Assembly: GCF_000282515.1 (NCBI RefSeq) | Contig: NZ_AKJD01000167.1 | Location: 35,041-99,040, forward strand | Origin: Pseudomonas sp. GM80 | GTDB taxonomy: Bacteria > Pseudomonadota > Gammaproteobacteria > Pseudomonadales > Pseudomonadaceae | Length of the DNA stretch: 64,000 bases | Direction of reading: 5' to 3' | Program-made: the position numbers and the translations under genes | Part shown: piece after piece, positions 1 through 8,365 of the stretch | How the letters are laid out: each line of letters starts with the position of its first letter | How positions within the stretch are numbered: the first letter of the stretch is position 1 | The notes under the pieces: generated by a model | The model's database searches: none | Told to the model about the DNA's origin: nothing | The model's input: only the letters and a program-made list of their open reading frames with translations

Positions 1-218
1 CCGGGCACATCATCGAAATGGCCAAAAGCTTGCGCCTGAAGATCGTCGCAGAAGGCATCGAAACCGCGGCGCAACGCGATTACCTGCGCGACCACGGCGT
101 GCATTACGGCCAGGGCTGGCTGTTCGGCAAACCGATGCCGGCCGAGGAGTTTCTGCGCTTTTATCGAATGCGCGCCAACGTGGTCATCGACCATGCGGCG
201 CTGGAGGGTGTGGCCTGA
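1..218 (+). CDS. EAL-domain protein, C-terminal end (partial)
   Basis: The frame is open from the left edge and ends at 218, so only the last ~70 residues are present. The visible part carries the EAL-domain segment VAEGIETAAQRDYL followed by the glycine-rich GQGWLFGKPMP block, which lie near the end of c-di-GMP phosphodiesterase EAL domains. Established for the family: EAL domains hydrolyse c-di-GMP. The catalytic EAL and metal-binding residues lie outside the window, so activity and any N-terminal sensor or GGDEF domain cannot be judged. Confidence 0.85.
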   Translation, partial: GHIIEMAKSLRLKIVAEGIETAAQRDYLRDHGVHYGQGWLFGKPMPAEEFLRFYRMRANVVIDHAALEGVA

Positions 219-220
219 GG

Positions 221-300
221 TCAGAAGCGCGCCTTGACCGAGACCATGAAGTTGCGTGGATCACCGTAGTAGTTGCCGAAGGTGCGCAGAAGTTGACGAA
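221..300 (-). pseudogene. Remnant of a TonB-dependent receptor C-terminus
   Basis: Read on the minus strand, the last ~20 codons give TFGNYYGDPRNFMVSVKARF and a stop. This matches the final beta-strand of siderophore-type TonB receptors, which typically end in YGEPRNF...F. Upstream the frame does not continue as a receptor; it runs through the cobalamin riboswitch and antisense to btuB. Only the 3' scrap survives, its stop 3 bases from the end of the EAL gene. It is probably what was left after a deletion or insertion replaced an older receptor gene. The boundary near 300 is approximate. Confidence 0.55.
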
Positions 301-332
301 CGGTCTTTCGAATGTTCAGATGCCGCCCTGTT

Positions 333-507
333 TCAGGTGTCCCATGCCGCCGTGCATGGGGTGAAACGGGAAACCGGTACGTTCGAATCGAACAAGTCCG
401 GTGCTGCCCCCGCAACGGTAGGCGCGTGATGCTTTCAACAAACCACTGTGGCCAGACGGCCATGGGAAGGTGAAAGCCTCGATACGCGCGAGCCCGGAGA
501 CCGGCCC
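333..507 (+). promoter_or_regulatory. Cobalamin (AdoCbl) riboswitch
   Basis: The conserved blocks of the cobalamin aptamer occur in the right order: a GGTG start, GGGAAACCGGT, CCGGTGCTGCCCCCGCAAC (the B12 box), CCACTG, GGGAAGG and finally AGCCCGGAGACCGGCC. The following ~110 bases before the btuB start are the likely expression platform. In the known class, adenosylcobalamin binding lowers expression of the downstream uptake genes. The location directly upstream of a BtuB-like receptor fits this. Confidence 0.95.
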
Positions 508-616
508 GAAATGTCTGTTTGGCAAAATCCTGCGGTGGGCGGGCATGGGCCGGTATTGGCTGTGCGCGATGCCTTCTCCTGCATGCTCTTCTGCGAAGAT
601 CCTTTTCGAGAAGACA

Positions 617-2554
617 ATGATTCGACCTTTCAACACCTCTGCTCCAACCCTTCTGTTTGGCTGCCTGTTCAGCCCTCTGTTGCTGGCCGACGACACGGCG
701 CTGGAACTCAATCAGCAAATCGTTTCCGCCCCGTCGGTGGAGTCCACCACCGTCGCCGACATGGCGCATTACGGCAGCAAAGTCGAAATCGTCAGCCGCG
801 AACAGATCGAACGCGCCGGGCCGAGTGCCGACGTCAGCCGGGTCATGCAGATGTTCATTCCCGGCCTCTACGTCGCGCCGAAAAACGGCCCGTTCGACTA
901 CGGCACTTATTCGCAGCTGGGCGGGCGCAATGACGACACGCTGATCCTGCTCGACGGCGTGCGCCTGAACAATCGCCTGTACGGCGGCCTCTATCTTGAC
1001 ACCCTGCCGGCCAACGCGATCGAGCGCATCGAAGTGCTCAAGGGTGGGCAGAGCCTGTTGTTCGGCACACAAGCGGTGTCGGGGGTGATCAACATCGTCA
1101 CCCGCAGCCCGCAGTCGCGCCAAGCCATGGGCGAAGTGAACCTGGGCGTCGATACCTTCGGCGGCACCACCGAAGACGCGCGAGTGGAGAACATTTTCAC
1201 CAACGGTTTTGGCGATCTGGGTTTGCTGGCGTACGTCAGCCACAACGTCTCCGACGGTTATCAACCGTATCGCAACCGCGACCTGAAAAACGTCACCGAG
1301 AAAAACCGTGCCTACGAAGTCACCACGTTCGGTGGCAAGGCGATCCAGTCGTTCGGCGACGATTCGCGGCTGGAGCTGTTTTATCAATACGCCGACGCCA
1401 ACCTCGATTTCGCCCGCCCGGTGGACAATCACAACACCACCAACGACCGTGTGCAGCAGATCGCTACCGCGACGTTCGAACAGAGCCTCAACGAGCGCTT
1501 CAGCTACTTCGTCAAAGGCCACATCAACGATTGGGATACGCGTTACACCCGCGTCAACAATGTCGCGGGCGGCGCCACCAAAGTCATCAATCACAACGAC
1601 TACTGGGGTTTCACTGACTGGGGCGTGCAGGCCGAAGGCAAGGCTGAACTGCCCGGCGGCCATGTGCTGGTGTTCGGCAGCGACAACCAATGGTTCAAGG
1701 GTCAGGACGATGTGCTGATCATTGACAACGACAAGGCCGAGGCTCACGCGATCTATACGCAATTGCGCCCGCAGATCGACGCCCTGCCCGACTGGCATCC
1801 CAGCATCGGCGTCCGTCACGAAGCCATGGGCGGCGGCGACAGCGCCACGGTCGGCATGCTCACTTCGCTGTATGACCTCAACGACAACTGGTCGCTGCGC
1901 GGTCAATACGGCAGCGCCTACAAGCTGCCGAATGCCGAGCAACTGTTCGTCAACGAACCGGGCGACGAGCTTGGCAACCGCAACCTCAAACCGGAAAAAA
2001 GCCGCAATGCCGAGCTGGGCCTCGACTACAAAGGCTTTTTGCTCGACCGCGAATTCAGCGCCAGCGTGACCCTGTTCAAACGCAAGATCGACGACCTGAT
2101 TACCCTCGACGACATTCAGTGGGTCAACGGTGAAGGGCAGATCCGCATGCGCGGTTTCGAGGCCGACGCCAAACTGGCGCTCAATGACCAATGGAGTGTG
2201 CAGGCGGACATGACCCGCAACCTCACCGAGTCGCGCACGGGCGTGACCATCAATGACATTCCGAGCTTCTTCGCCCGCTCGCGCGTGGGTTATGAGTCGG
2301 AAAATCGCCTGTGGGGCGCTGGCGGGGCGATCCGTTATATCCGCGACATCACCAGTTCGAAGCAGGTCGAGTACGGTCATTATTCGGTGGTGGATGCCGA
2401 CGCCTATCGCTACCTCGACAGCGCCCATCAGCACCGCGTCAGCCTGTTGGTGGAAAACCTGTTCGACCGCAATTACGTCACCAGCCGTTCGAGCAACGTC
2501 GACAACCTCGGGCGGCCGTTCACCTCCGAAGTGCGCTACACGTATCGCTTCTGA
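617..2554 (+). CDS. btuB: TonB-dependent vitamin B12 receptor, BtuB-like
   Basis: A 645-residue outer-membrane receptor expected to import cobalamin across the outer membrane with TonB energy. The chosen ATG gives a signal peptide (MIRPFNTS...FSPLLLA). A plug domain follows at about residues 40-160, with the typical LLDGVRLNN and VLKGGQSLLFG segments. A beta-barrel runs to the C-terminal YTYRF, which ends in the usual aromatic residue. It is the first gene after a cobalamin riboswitch, and its stop overlaps the next start (ATGA-type), so the three genes form an operon. The plug is shorter in recognisable motifs than E. coli BtuB, and the substrate call rests mainly on the riboswitch and the BtuF-like neighbour. 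A longer frame upstream to 470 overlaps the riboswitch and is unlikely to be translated. Confidence 0.9.
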   Translation: MIRPFNTSAPTLLFGCLFSPLLLADDTALELNQQIVSAPSVESTTVADMAHYGSKVEIVSREQIERAGPSADVSRVMQMFIPGLYVAPKNGPFDYGTYSQLGGRNDDTLILLDGVRLNNRLYGGLYLDTLPANAIERIEVLKGGQSLLFGTQAVSGVINIVTRSPQSRQAMGEVNLGVDTFGGTTEDARVENIFTNGFGDLGLLAYVSHNVSDGYQPYRNRDLKNVTEKNRAYEVTTFGGKAIQSFGDDSRLELFYQYADANLDFARPVDNHNTTNDRVQQIATATFEQSLNERFSYFVKGHINDWDTRYTRVNNVAGGATKVINHNDYWGFTDWGVQAEGKAELPGGHVLVFGSDNQWFKGQDDVLIIDNDKAEAHAIYTQLRPQIDALPDWHPSIGVRHEAMGGGDSATVGMLTSLYDLNDNWSLRGQYGSAYKLPNAEQLFVNEPGDELGNRNLKPEKSRNAELGLDYKGFLLDREFSASVTLFKRKIDDLITLDDIQWVNGEGQIRMRGFEADAKLALNDQWSVQADMTRNLTESRTGVTINDIPSFFARSRVGYESENRLWGAGGAIRYIRDITSSKQVEYGHYSVVDADAYRYLDSAHQHRVSLLVENLFDRNYVTSRSSNVDNLGRPFTSEVRYTYRF

Positions 2555-2913
2555 TGAGTCAGATCAAAACCATCGACGGCGTCGACACGCACCCGGACTG
2601 GTCGCACGTGCCGGCGCATGCCCGCCACGTGTTCATCTGCACCGGCCCGCGCTGCACCCAGCGCGGTGCCCAGCAGTTATGGAAAACCCTGCGCCGGCAC
2701 TTGCTGGAACATGACCGCATCGAGACGCCGGGCGGCGTGTTGCTGACCCGCACGCATTGCCAGTTCCCGTGCAATTTGGGGCCGGTGCTGACGGTGTACC
2801 CGGAGACGTGCTGGTATGGCGTGCACAGCAAGGCTGACGTGCAGCGGTTGGTCGAGGTGCATCTGGTCGGGGGTGAAGTGGTCGAGGATTTGCTGATCAG
2901 GGCGCGGCCATGA
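2554..2913 (+). CDS. Thioredoxin-like [2Fe-2S] ferredoxin
   Basis: A 119-residue protein with four cysteines placed as in thioredoxin-fold 2Fe-2S ferredoxins: C29-x4-C34 (CTGPRC) and C69-x3-C73 (CQFPC). The start ATG overlaps the btuB stop and the stop overlaps the start of the BtuF-like gene, so it is translationally coupled on both sides. Such small ferredoxins are often found in bacterial cobalamin operons, where a role in reducing the corrin cobalt has been proposed; that role is an inference here. No signal peptide, so cytoplasmic. Confidence 0.85.
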   Translation: MSQIKTIDGVDTHPDWSHVPAHARHVFICTGPRCTQRGAQQLWKTLRRHLLEHDRIETPGGVLLTRTHCQFPCNLGPVLTVYPETCWYGVHSKADVQRLVEVHLVGGEVVEDLLIRARP

Positions 2914-3830
2914 AAACGCTTGGGTTATGCCTGGCAGCCCTGCTCGGCGCAGCACCGGTATTGGCCGACAGTTACCGCAACTGCGGCGAAACCTGGAACG
3001 CCGCGCCGCCGTCACGGATCGTCGCGCTCAATCAGCACGCGGCGGACATCGTTCTGGCGCTGGGGGCCGGCCCTGCGCTGGTTGGCGTGGCGTATCTGGA
3101 CGACACCGATGCCGGCCAGCGTCCGGCTGAGTACTTCGGCGTGCCGGTGATCGCCCGTCAGTACCCGGCCAGCGAAGTGTTGTACGCGCAGCGGCCGGAC
3201 CTGGTGATCGGCGGCTTCGCCACCGCGTTTGGTCACGGCGTGACATCGCGCTCGGGGCTGGCGCGCAACGGCGTCGGCTCGTACTTGCTGGAGTCGGCCT
3301 GCGCCGGGCATTCACTGGATTACTTCGGGCATGTGCGCAACGACCTGCTGACCCTGGGCCAGTTACTCGACAAACAGCAGCAGGCTCGGCAACTGATCGA
3401 CGCCATGGACGCGGACCTCGCCAGCGTGCGCGCGCTGGTCGGCACGGAAAAACCGCTGTCGGTGTTCTATCTCGACAGCGAAGTCAAAGGCCTCGACAGC
3501 GAAGGCCAGCGCGGCTTCGTCACCCCGCTGTTGGCCGCTGCCGGCGCCCGCAATGTCTTCGCCGAGATTAACCTGTACCGGGTGACGGTGAGCCGCGAAA
3601 CCCTGCTCGCCAGCGACCCGGACGTGATCCTGCTGGCCGACGCCGAATGGTCACCGGCCCGCCGCAAACGCTATCTGCTGAGCCACGATCCGGTGCTGTC
3701 GCAACTGCGCGCCGTGCGCGAGAACCGCCTGATCGACATCCCCTTTACCCACTTGCTGCCCACGCTGAACAGCGGGCGGGTTGCGCTCGATCTGGCGCGC
3801 AAACTCGCAGCGCTCGATAAAAATAAATGA
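2910..3830 (+). CDS. Cobalamin ABC transporter substrate-binding protein, BtuF-like
   Basis: A 306-residue exported protein. The N-terminus MKTLGLCLAALLGAAPVLA is a clear Sec signal, followed by a type III periplasmic binding-protein fold with the RIVALNQHAADIVLALGAG start typical of BtuF/FhuD-type proteins and the YAQRPDLVIGG segment. It overlaps the ferredoxin gene by 4 bases and ends the riboswitch-controlled operon. Expected to carry cobalamin or a precursor from BtuB to an inner-membrane transporter. No BtuC permease or BtuD ATPase follows, so the rest of the transporter must be encoded elsewhere. A siderophore substrate cannot be excluded from sequence alone. Confidence 0.8.
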   Translation: MKTLGLCLAALLGAAPVLADSYRNCGETWNAAPPSRIVALNQHAADIVLALGAGPALVGVAYLDDTDAGQRPAEYFGVPVIARQYPASEVLYAQRPDLVIGGFATAFGHGVTSRSGLARNGVGSYLLESACAGHSLDYFGHVRNDLLTLGQLLDKQQQARQLIDAMDADLASVRALVGTEKPLSVFYLDSEVKGLDSEGQRGFVTPLLAAAGARNVFAEINLYRVTVSRETLLASDPDVILLADAEWSPARRKRYLLSHDPVLSQLRAVRENRLIDIPFTHLLPTLNSGRVALDLARKLAALDKNK

Positions 3831-3880
3831 ACCCGCCCCGCCACACGCCACCTAACGCATAGACCATCAGGAGGTAGCCA

Positions 3881-4081
3881 ATGCATATCGAAACCGTGTG
3901 GATCGTACTGGCGGCAGTTCTTCTGCTTATCGAGCTTTGGGCCATCAATCGGGTGCGCAAGAGCGAGGGGAAATCGAGTAACAAGGGCGTGTGGATCGTA
4001 TTGATCGTGTTTGTACCGCTGTTCGGCTTGATTGCGTGGGCATTGGCCGGGCCCAAGCATGTCAGCCACACTTCTGCCTGA
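3881..4081 (+). CDS. Small membrane protein, PLDc_N-like
   Basis: A 66-residue protein with a strong AGGAGG ribosome site just upstream. Two hydrophobic helices (residues ~5-22 and ~38-55) flank a short basic loop. The pattern, with a W-x-I-N-R-type end of helix 1 and a VPLFGLIAWALAGP second helix, resembles the phospholipase D N-terminal membrane domain found as a stand-alone small protein. No catalytic residues; function unknown. It stands alone, 50 bases after the B12 genes. Confidence 0.7.
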   Translation: MHIETVWIVLAAVLLLIELWAINRVRKSEGKSSNKGVWIVLIVFVPLFGLIAWALAGPKHVSHTSA

Positions 4082-4147
4082 TATTGCCAACCACCCTGAA
4101 CTCCGGTTGTAGTACCGTCATCGGTCGACAACACGGAGGTGGTGGGC

Positions 4148-5224
4148 ATGGGCAAGGGAGCAAACAAGCGCATCGTGGTGATTGGCGCCGGCATCGTCGG
4201 CGCCTCGCTGGCGTATCACCTGGCGGCGAAAGGCGCGCAGGTTACGGTGATCGAGGCCGGTGAGATCGCGAGCGGTGTCACCGGGCGTTCATTTGCATGG
4301 ATCAACACCACCCACCTCGGGCACGACCCGATCGCATTGCTGCGTGGCACGGCGATCGACGCGTACCACCGTCTCGAAACACAGCTGCCAGCGCTGAACA
4401 TTCGCTGGACCGGTGCGCTGTCTTATTCTGCAGACGTGATAAAGGCTTGCGGCGCCTCGGCGTCAGTATCGCTATTATCGCGCGCCGAGATTCAGCGCCT
4501 TGAGCCCAACCTCAAACATCCCACGCAGCAGGCTTTGTACAAAGCCGAAGAAGGTGCGCTGGACGCGGTACAGGCGACCCATGTGCTGATCGCCGCCGCT
4601 CAGGCGCTTGGCGCGAAATTACTGACGCAGACCCCGGTGTCGGGTTTCACAACGCACAATGCCACCGTGACCGGCGTCGAGACCGCAACGGGCAGCATCG
4701 CTGCCGATACGGTGATTCTCGCAGCGGGCACCGGCATCCGCGCTCTGGCAGCAATGCTCAACATCAGCCTGCCACTGGCAGCCTCCCCTGCGCTGTTCAT
4801 CCGCTACAAGGCTCAGGCGGATCTGATCAACGGCATCATCTCCAGCCCTGCCATGGAAGTGCGTCAAGGCGCCGATGGAACATTGCTTGCCGCAGAAGAT
4901 TACGTGAGCGATGCGCCCGACCATCAACCGATGGCCATCGCGCTGCAAACCGCCAAAGCCATTCAGCACGAACTTGGCGCGATCACCGCCATCGAGCCGG
5001 ACATCGCGTGCATCGGACTCAGGCCCATGCCTGAAGACGGCGTGCCCATTGTCGGTTATCTGCCCGGCATCGACGGCGCCTACGTCTGCGTCATGCATCC
5101 CGGCGTTACTTTGGCGGCGACGGTGGGTCGTCTGGTCAGCGAAGAGATCGTCGATGGAGTGCTCGCAGCGGCGCTGGTGCCGTGCCGTCCGCAACGATTC
5201 CTGGAAAAATCGACAAGTGTTTGA
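4148..5224 (+). CDS. FAD-dependent oxidoreductase, DAO (D-amino acid/glycine oxidase) family
   Basis: A 358-residue flavoprotein. The ATG at 4148 lies 7 bases after GGAGGT, better than the GTG at 4139. The N-terminal dinucleotide-binding fold is clear (VVIGAGIVGASLAYHLAAKG, then the ribose-binding E in VIEAG). A second FAD motif, AADTVILAAGTGI, sits mid-protein and a C-terminal GLRPMPEDGVPIVG block near the end. Members oxidise amines or amino acids, often D-amino acids, sarcosine or glycine. The substrate is not deducible. The next gene is a chorismate-mutase-like protein 26 bases downstream. Confidence 0.8.
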   Translation: MGKGANKRIVVIGAGIVGASLAYHLAAKGAQVTVIEAGEIASGVTGRSFAWINTTHLGHDPIALLRGTAIDAYHRLETQLPALNIRWTGALSYSADVIKACGASASVSLLSRAEIQRLEPNLKHPTQQALYKAEEGALDAVQATHVLIAAAQALGAKLLTQTPVSGFTTHNATVTGVETATGSIAADTVILAAGTGIRALAAMLNISLPLAASPALFIRYKAQADLINGIISSPAMEVRQGADGTLLAAEDYVSDAPDHQPMAIALQTAKAIQHELGAITAIEPDIACIGLRPMPEDGVPIVGYLPGIDGAYVCVMHPGVTLAATVGRLVSEEIVDGVLAAALVPCRPQRFLEKSTSV

Positions 5225-5250
5225 TTTACACTTGCGCACTTTTAAAGAGA

Positions 5251-5583
5251 ATGCACATGGACGTCATCAAGCCAATCCCCCCCGCCGACTGCGCCAACAT
5301 GCAGGACATTCGCCGAGAAATCGATCGACTCGATCACCAGGTCATCGAGTTGCTGGGCCAGCGCTTTCAGTACGTGCTGGCGGCCTCGAAATTCAAGACT
5401 TCGGCAACGTCGGTGCGTGCGCCGGAGCGCTTCAACGCCATGCTGGCGACCCGTCGTGAATGGGCTGAGGCCGAGGGCTTGAACCCGGATGCCATCGAGA
5501 AAATGTACAGCGATCTGGTCAACCATTTCATTGCTGAAGAGATGAGGCATTGGGCGGCGCTTCAATCGGACTCCCCGCAGTAA
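5251..5583 (+). CDS. Chorismate mutase / isochorismate pyruvate lyase-like protein (PchB type)
   Basis: A 110-residue AroQ-class protein. It contains the helix-1 signature MQDIRREIDRLDHQVIELLG with the conserved R, followed by a K in the ASKFK loop and an R in RRE, matching the small all-helical chorismate mutase fold. PchB homologues convert isochorismate to salicylate in siderophore synthesis. Here no isochorismate synthase or salicylate-activating gene is nearby, so a general chorismate mutase-like role is equally possible. Start could also be the ATG two codons later. A short gap separates it from the downstream unknown gene, suggesting co-transcription. Confidence 0.75.
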   Translation: MHMDVIKPIPPADCANMQDIRREIDRLDHQVIELLGQRFQYVLAASKFKTSATSVRAPERFNAMLATRREWAEAEGLNPDAIEKMYSDLVNHFIAEEMRHWAALQSDSPQ

Positions 5584-5598
5584 CCCGAGTGTTCGACG

Positions 5599-6276
5599 AT
5601 GAAAATCTACTGCCCGATGTTCTGGTCTCTCGACCAAGGCATTGACTACAGCGCGCCGATTATCCACCTCGCGGACATTGTGCCGCGCGCGGGTCAAACA
5701 ACCTTCGCGTATTTCGACCACCACGACACGCTGCACATCGGTGAAACCCTGCAGCTCATCTGGTGCCCGCCCGTCTCGGACTTGAATGGCTGGAGTGAAC
5801 AACCCTCGGAAATCGCCCATAGCTACTTGTTGCAAGCCCGCGTCGTCAGGCCGGTGCCATCTTCAGCGTCCTCGATGCATCTGAGCATGGGCAAACATCG
5901 CTTTGAACTCAGTGTTCTGTCCCGCGAGAACCTGCTCTCGACGCTGCGCGCACTGCCGGAGGGCTCAGGCGCATGGCATTTGCAGCACAATGCGCTGGCG
6001 TGGCAGGAGCTGACCGCGTGTGGCAGTGCTGTCGTCGACGGCTTGACCTACCTGAACGCGAGCGCCAGACACGAAGCGTTTATGGAGTTGATTCTTGAGG
6101 TCACCGAGGAGCAGATTTTCGGTTTTTTCTCCTTGCACAGCGACCCCGGCGGCATGTATCAGCAAATCGGCAGAAAACGCTTCACGGGCGAAGAACTGCG
6201 CATCGTCCGCCACGCACTCGACACGGCACACGTACTGCATGACACCCAAGACGCGTACCTCGCGACGGGCGATTAA
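5599..6276 (+). CDS. Conserved hypothetical protein, 225 aa
   Basis: Family not recognised. The protein is soluble (no signal peptide or membrane helix) and fairly rich in H, W and Y (MKIYCPMFWSLDQGI start). It lies 15 bases after the PchB-like gene and 21 bases before a VOC protein, all on the same strand, so it is probably part of a short operon. Codon use looks like that of its neighbours, arguing that it is a real gene. Confidence 0.65.
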   Translation: MKIYCPMFWSLDQGIDYSAPIIHLADIVPRAGQTTFAYFDHHDTLHIGETLQLIWCPPVSDLNGWSEQPSEIAHSYLLQARVVRPVPSSASSMHLSMGKHRFELSVLSRENLLSTLRALPEGSGAWHLQHNALAWQELTACGSAVVDGLTYLNASARHEAFMELILEVTEEQIFGFFSLHSDPGGMYQQIGRKRFTGEELRIVRHALDTAHVLHDTQDAYLATGD

Positions 6277-6297
6277 CTTTGAAACGGAAGTCTACTC

Positions 6298-6729
6298 ATG
6301 CTCGAACGCAACACACTGGTTCCGGAACTGATGGTCAGCGACCTGCAAGCCAGCCTGGCATTCTGGGTGGCTTGCCTGGGATTCAATATCGCCTACCAAC
6401 GCGCCGAAGATGGCTTTGCCTACCTCGACCTGAATGGCGCGCAAGTGATGCTTGAACAGGTTGATCCGAGCGCCGAGCAGTGGTTGACTGCAGCGCTGAG
6501 CAAGCCGTTTGGGCGGGGCATCAACCTGCAGATCGACGTGGTGGCAGTTGCTCCCATCCTCAACAATCTGGAGCAGGCAGGGTTCGGCCTTTTCCGTGCC
6601 TGCAAGGACACCTGGTATCGGGCTGACAGTGTCGAGGTCGGCCAGCGCGAATTCATCGTCCAGGACCCGGATGGCTATCTCGTCCGATTGGTTGAACGCC
6701 TGGGCGAACGAACCATTTGTCCTGGCTGA
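6298..6729 (+). CDS. VOC-family protein (glyoxalase/bleomycin-resistance type)
   Basis: A 143-residue protein of the vicinal-oxygen-chelate fold. It starts LVPELMVSDLQASLAFWVACLG, the standard first beta-alpha unit, and ends with the second unit REFIVQDPDGYLVRLVE, in which the final-strand metal-ligand region is recognisable. The sequence is close to bleomycin-binding proteins, which sequester the drug, but many such proteins are metal-dependent enzymes. Substrate unknown. It is followed at 45 bases by an acetyltransferase. Confidence 0.8.
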   Translation: MLERNTLVPELMVSDLQASLAFWVACLGFNIAYQRAEDGFAYLDLNGAQVMLEQVDPSAEQWLTAALSKPFGRGINLQIDVVAVAPILNNLEQAGFGLFRACKDTWYRADSVEVGQREFIVQDPDGYLVRLVERLGERTICPG

Positions 6730-6774
6730 GACACCGCTCGACGATCACCCCAACTTCAAGGAGCGTTATCCGCC

Positions 6775-7260
6775 ATGGAAGCCACCATCATTTACCGAAT
6801 CGCCACGGCGCAAGATGCACTGACGATGTGTGAGTTGGGCCAACTGCTCAATTCGGTGCACCACGACGCCCGCCCCGACATCTACGCAGCCGCCACTGAA
6901 GACTATTCCCGTGACTTACCGCACTGGTCCGGTATTTTCGAGAAACCCGGTCAAGTGGCGTTTCTCGCCACTGTCGATGGTCAAGCCGCCGCGTTCATTA
7001 CCGCCAACCTGTCGGCCAGCGCCGGGCCGCTGATGCAGCCGCAGAATGTCGTGCGCATTGGCTCGGTGTGTGTCGCCGAGCCGTTCTGGGGCAAAGGCAT
7101 CGGTCGCGGGCTGATGCAACGCGTCAAGGACTGGGCCATCGAACACGACGCCCAGGATTTGCGGCTGACAGTCTGGCCGTTCAACGAACGCGCCATACGG
7201 ATTTACGCGGAGTTCGGCTTCGAGCAGCGCGCCATCGAGATGGGCCTGCGCTTGTCATGA
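6775..7260 (+). CDS. GNAT-family N-acetyltransferase
   Basis: A 161-residue acetyl-CoA-dependent acyltransferase. The acetyl-CoA pyrophosphate-binding motif A is clear as RIGSVCVAEPFWGKGIGRGL, and motif B follows in LTVWPFNERAIRIYAEFGF. The acceptor substrate cannot be predicted. Its stop overlaps the ATG of a 37-residue membrane peptide, so the two are translationally coupled. Confidence 0.88.
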   Translation: MEATIIYRIATAQDALTMCELGQLLNSVHHDARPDIYAAATEDYSRDLPHWSGIFEKPGQVAFLATVDGQAAAFITANLSASAGPLMQPQNVVRIGSVCVAEPFWGKGIGRGLMQRVKDWAIEHDAQDLRLTVWPFNERAIRIYAEFGFEQRAIEMGLRLS

Positions 7261-7370
7261 CCCGCAGAAGCCGAATCGTGTGGGTCATCCTCGGACTGCT
7301 TGTCTTCTACGCCGGACTCTGGGGCATGTCCCAATGGTGGGATGATCGAGATTGGCACCACGACAGCTGA
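7257..7370 (+). CDS. Small single-helix membrane peptide, 37 aa
   Basis: A short frame starting in an ATGA overlap with the acetyltransferase stop. The peptide begins MTRRSR, continues with one hydrophobic helix (IVWVILGLLVFYAGLWG) and ends in an acidic/His tail (WWDDRDWHHDS). Positive charges before the helix predict an N-in orientation. The coupling and clean membrane topology support expression. Function unknown. Confidence 0.55.
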   Translation: MTRRSRIVWVILGLLVFYAGLWGMSQWWDDRDWHHDS

Positions 7371-7469
7371 CTGCTCGTTCAATCGGCAAGGCGTGCAGGT
7401 GGCACAATCACTGATTGGCAGCTCGGCGCTGGCCTCCCGTGCAGCCCTTCCCTACCGGACATTGAAACA

Positions 7470-8333
7470 ATGGATCGACGCGAATCTTCCCCCGCCACCG
7501 ACTGGGTCATCCGCAATGCCCAACCCGGTCAGGTAGAGCGAATCGAGGCCTGGTTCGGTGGGCATGGCTATGACCCGCACCGGCACGACACCTACTCCAT
7601 CGGCCGCACGCTGGCGGGGGTGCAAAGCTTTCATTACAAGGGCTCGCTGCGTCACGGCGTACCCGGCAACACGCTGATCCTGCACCCCGATGAACTGCAC
7701 GACGGCAGCGCCGGCACAGCGGCGGGCTTTCGCTATCGCATGGCCTACATCGATCCGGCCCTGATTCAACAGGTCCTCGGCGGCGAGCCACTGCCCTACA
7801 TTGCCGGCGGTTTGTCGAGCGATCCGCGCCTGTACCGGGCCAGCGCAACGTTTGTCCAGGCCATGGACCATCCGCTCGACGCGCTGGAAGAACAGGACGC
7901 GCTGTTTGATCTGGCCACCGCCATGAGAGCCGTCGCCGGCAAACCGCGCGGGCGCAAACTGCTGGACTACCGGGCGGCCGAGCGGGCCCGGGAATTCATC
8001 CTGGCGCACCTCGACCTGGGGATTACCCTGGAGATGCTTGAACACGCCAGCGGCCGCGAGCGCTGGAGCCTGTCGCGCGACTTCCGGGTGCTGTTTGGCA
8101 CCAGCCCCTATCGATTCGTGACCCTGCGCCGTCTGGATCAAGTCCGCGCCCTGGCGCTCGACGGCTTCAGCCTGGTCGACGCCGCACTGGCCGCAGGCTT
8201 CCATGATCAAAGCCACATGACCCGCCACTTCACCCGCTGTTACGGCGTATCGCCATCGCGCTGGCTGGAGCGCATGCGCGCGCACCGTCCACTTGCAGGA
8301 TCGTACAAGCCACGCAACCCACCCCTTCGCTAG
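7470..8333 (+). CDS. AraC-family transcriptional regulator
   Basis: A 287-residue regulator. The N-terminal half is a cupin-like ligand domain (FGGHGYDPHRHDTYSIG, NTLILHPDELHDG), a type often paired with amino acid exporters. The C-terminal ~100 residues hold the two helix-turn-helix units of AraC proteins, with the second marked by LVDAALAAGFHDQSHMTRHF and the family tail YGVSPSRW. The target is not obvious; the cupin gene 32 bases downstream is the nearest candidate. The start is a plain ATG without a strong ribosome site. Confidence 0.88.
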   Translation: MDRRESSPATDWVIRNAQPGQVERIEAWFGGHGYDPHRHDTYSIGRTLAGVQSFHYKGSLRHGVPGNTLILHPDELHDGSAGTAAGFRYRMAYIDPALIQQVLGGEPLPYIAGGLSSDPRLYRASATFVQAMDHPLDALEEQDALFDLATAMRAVAGKPRGRKLLDYRAAERAREFILAHLDLGITLEMLEHASGRERWSLSRDFRVLFGTSPYRFVTLRRLDQVRALALDGFSLVDAALAAGFHDQSHMTRHFTRCYGVSPSRWLERMRAHRPLAGSYKPRNPPLR

Positions 8334-8365
8334 GCTGACGATTCCCGACTCTTAGAGGATTCGTC

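Noticed and set aside
221..2434. A 737-codon open frame antisense to btuB
   Set aside because: Its composition is that of a shadow frame of a GC-rich gene; only its last ~20 codons resemble a known protein.
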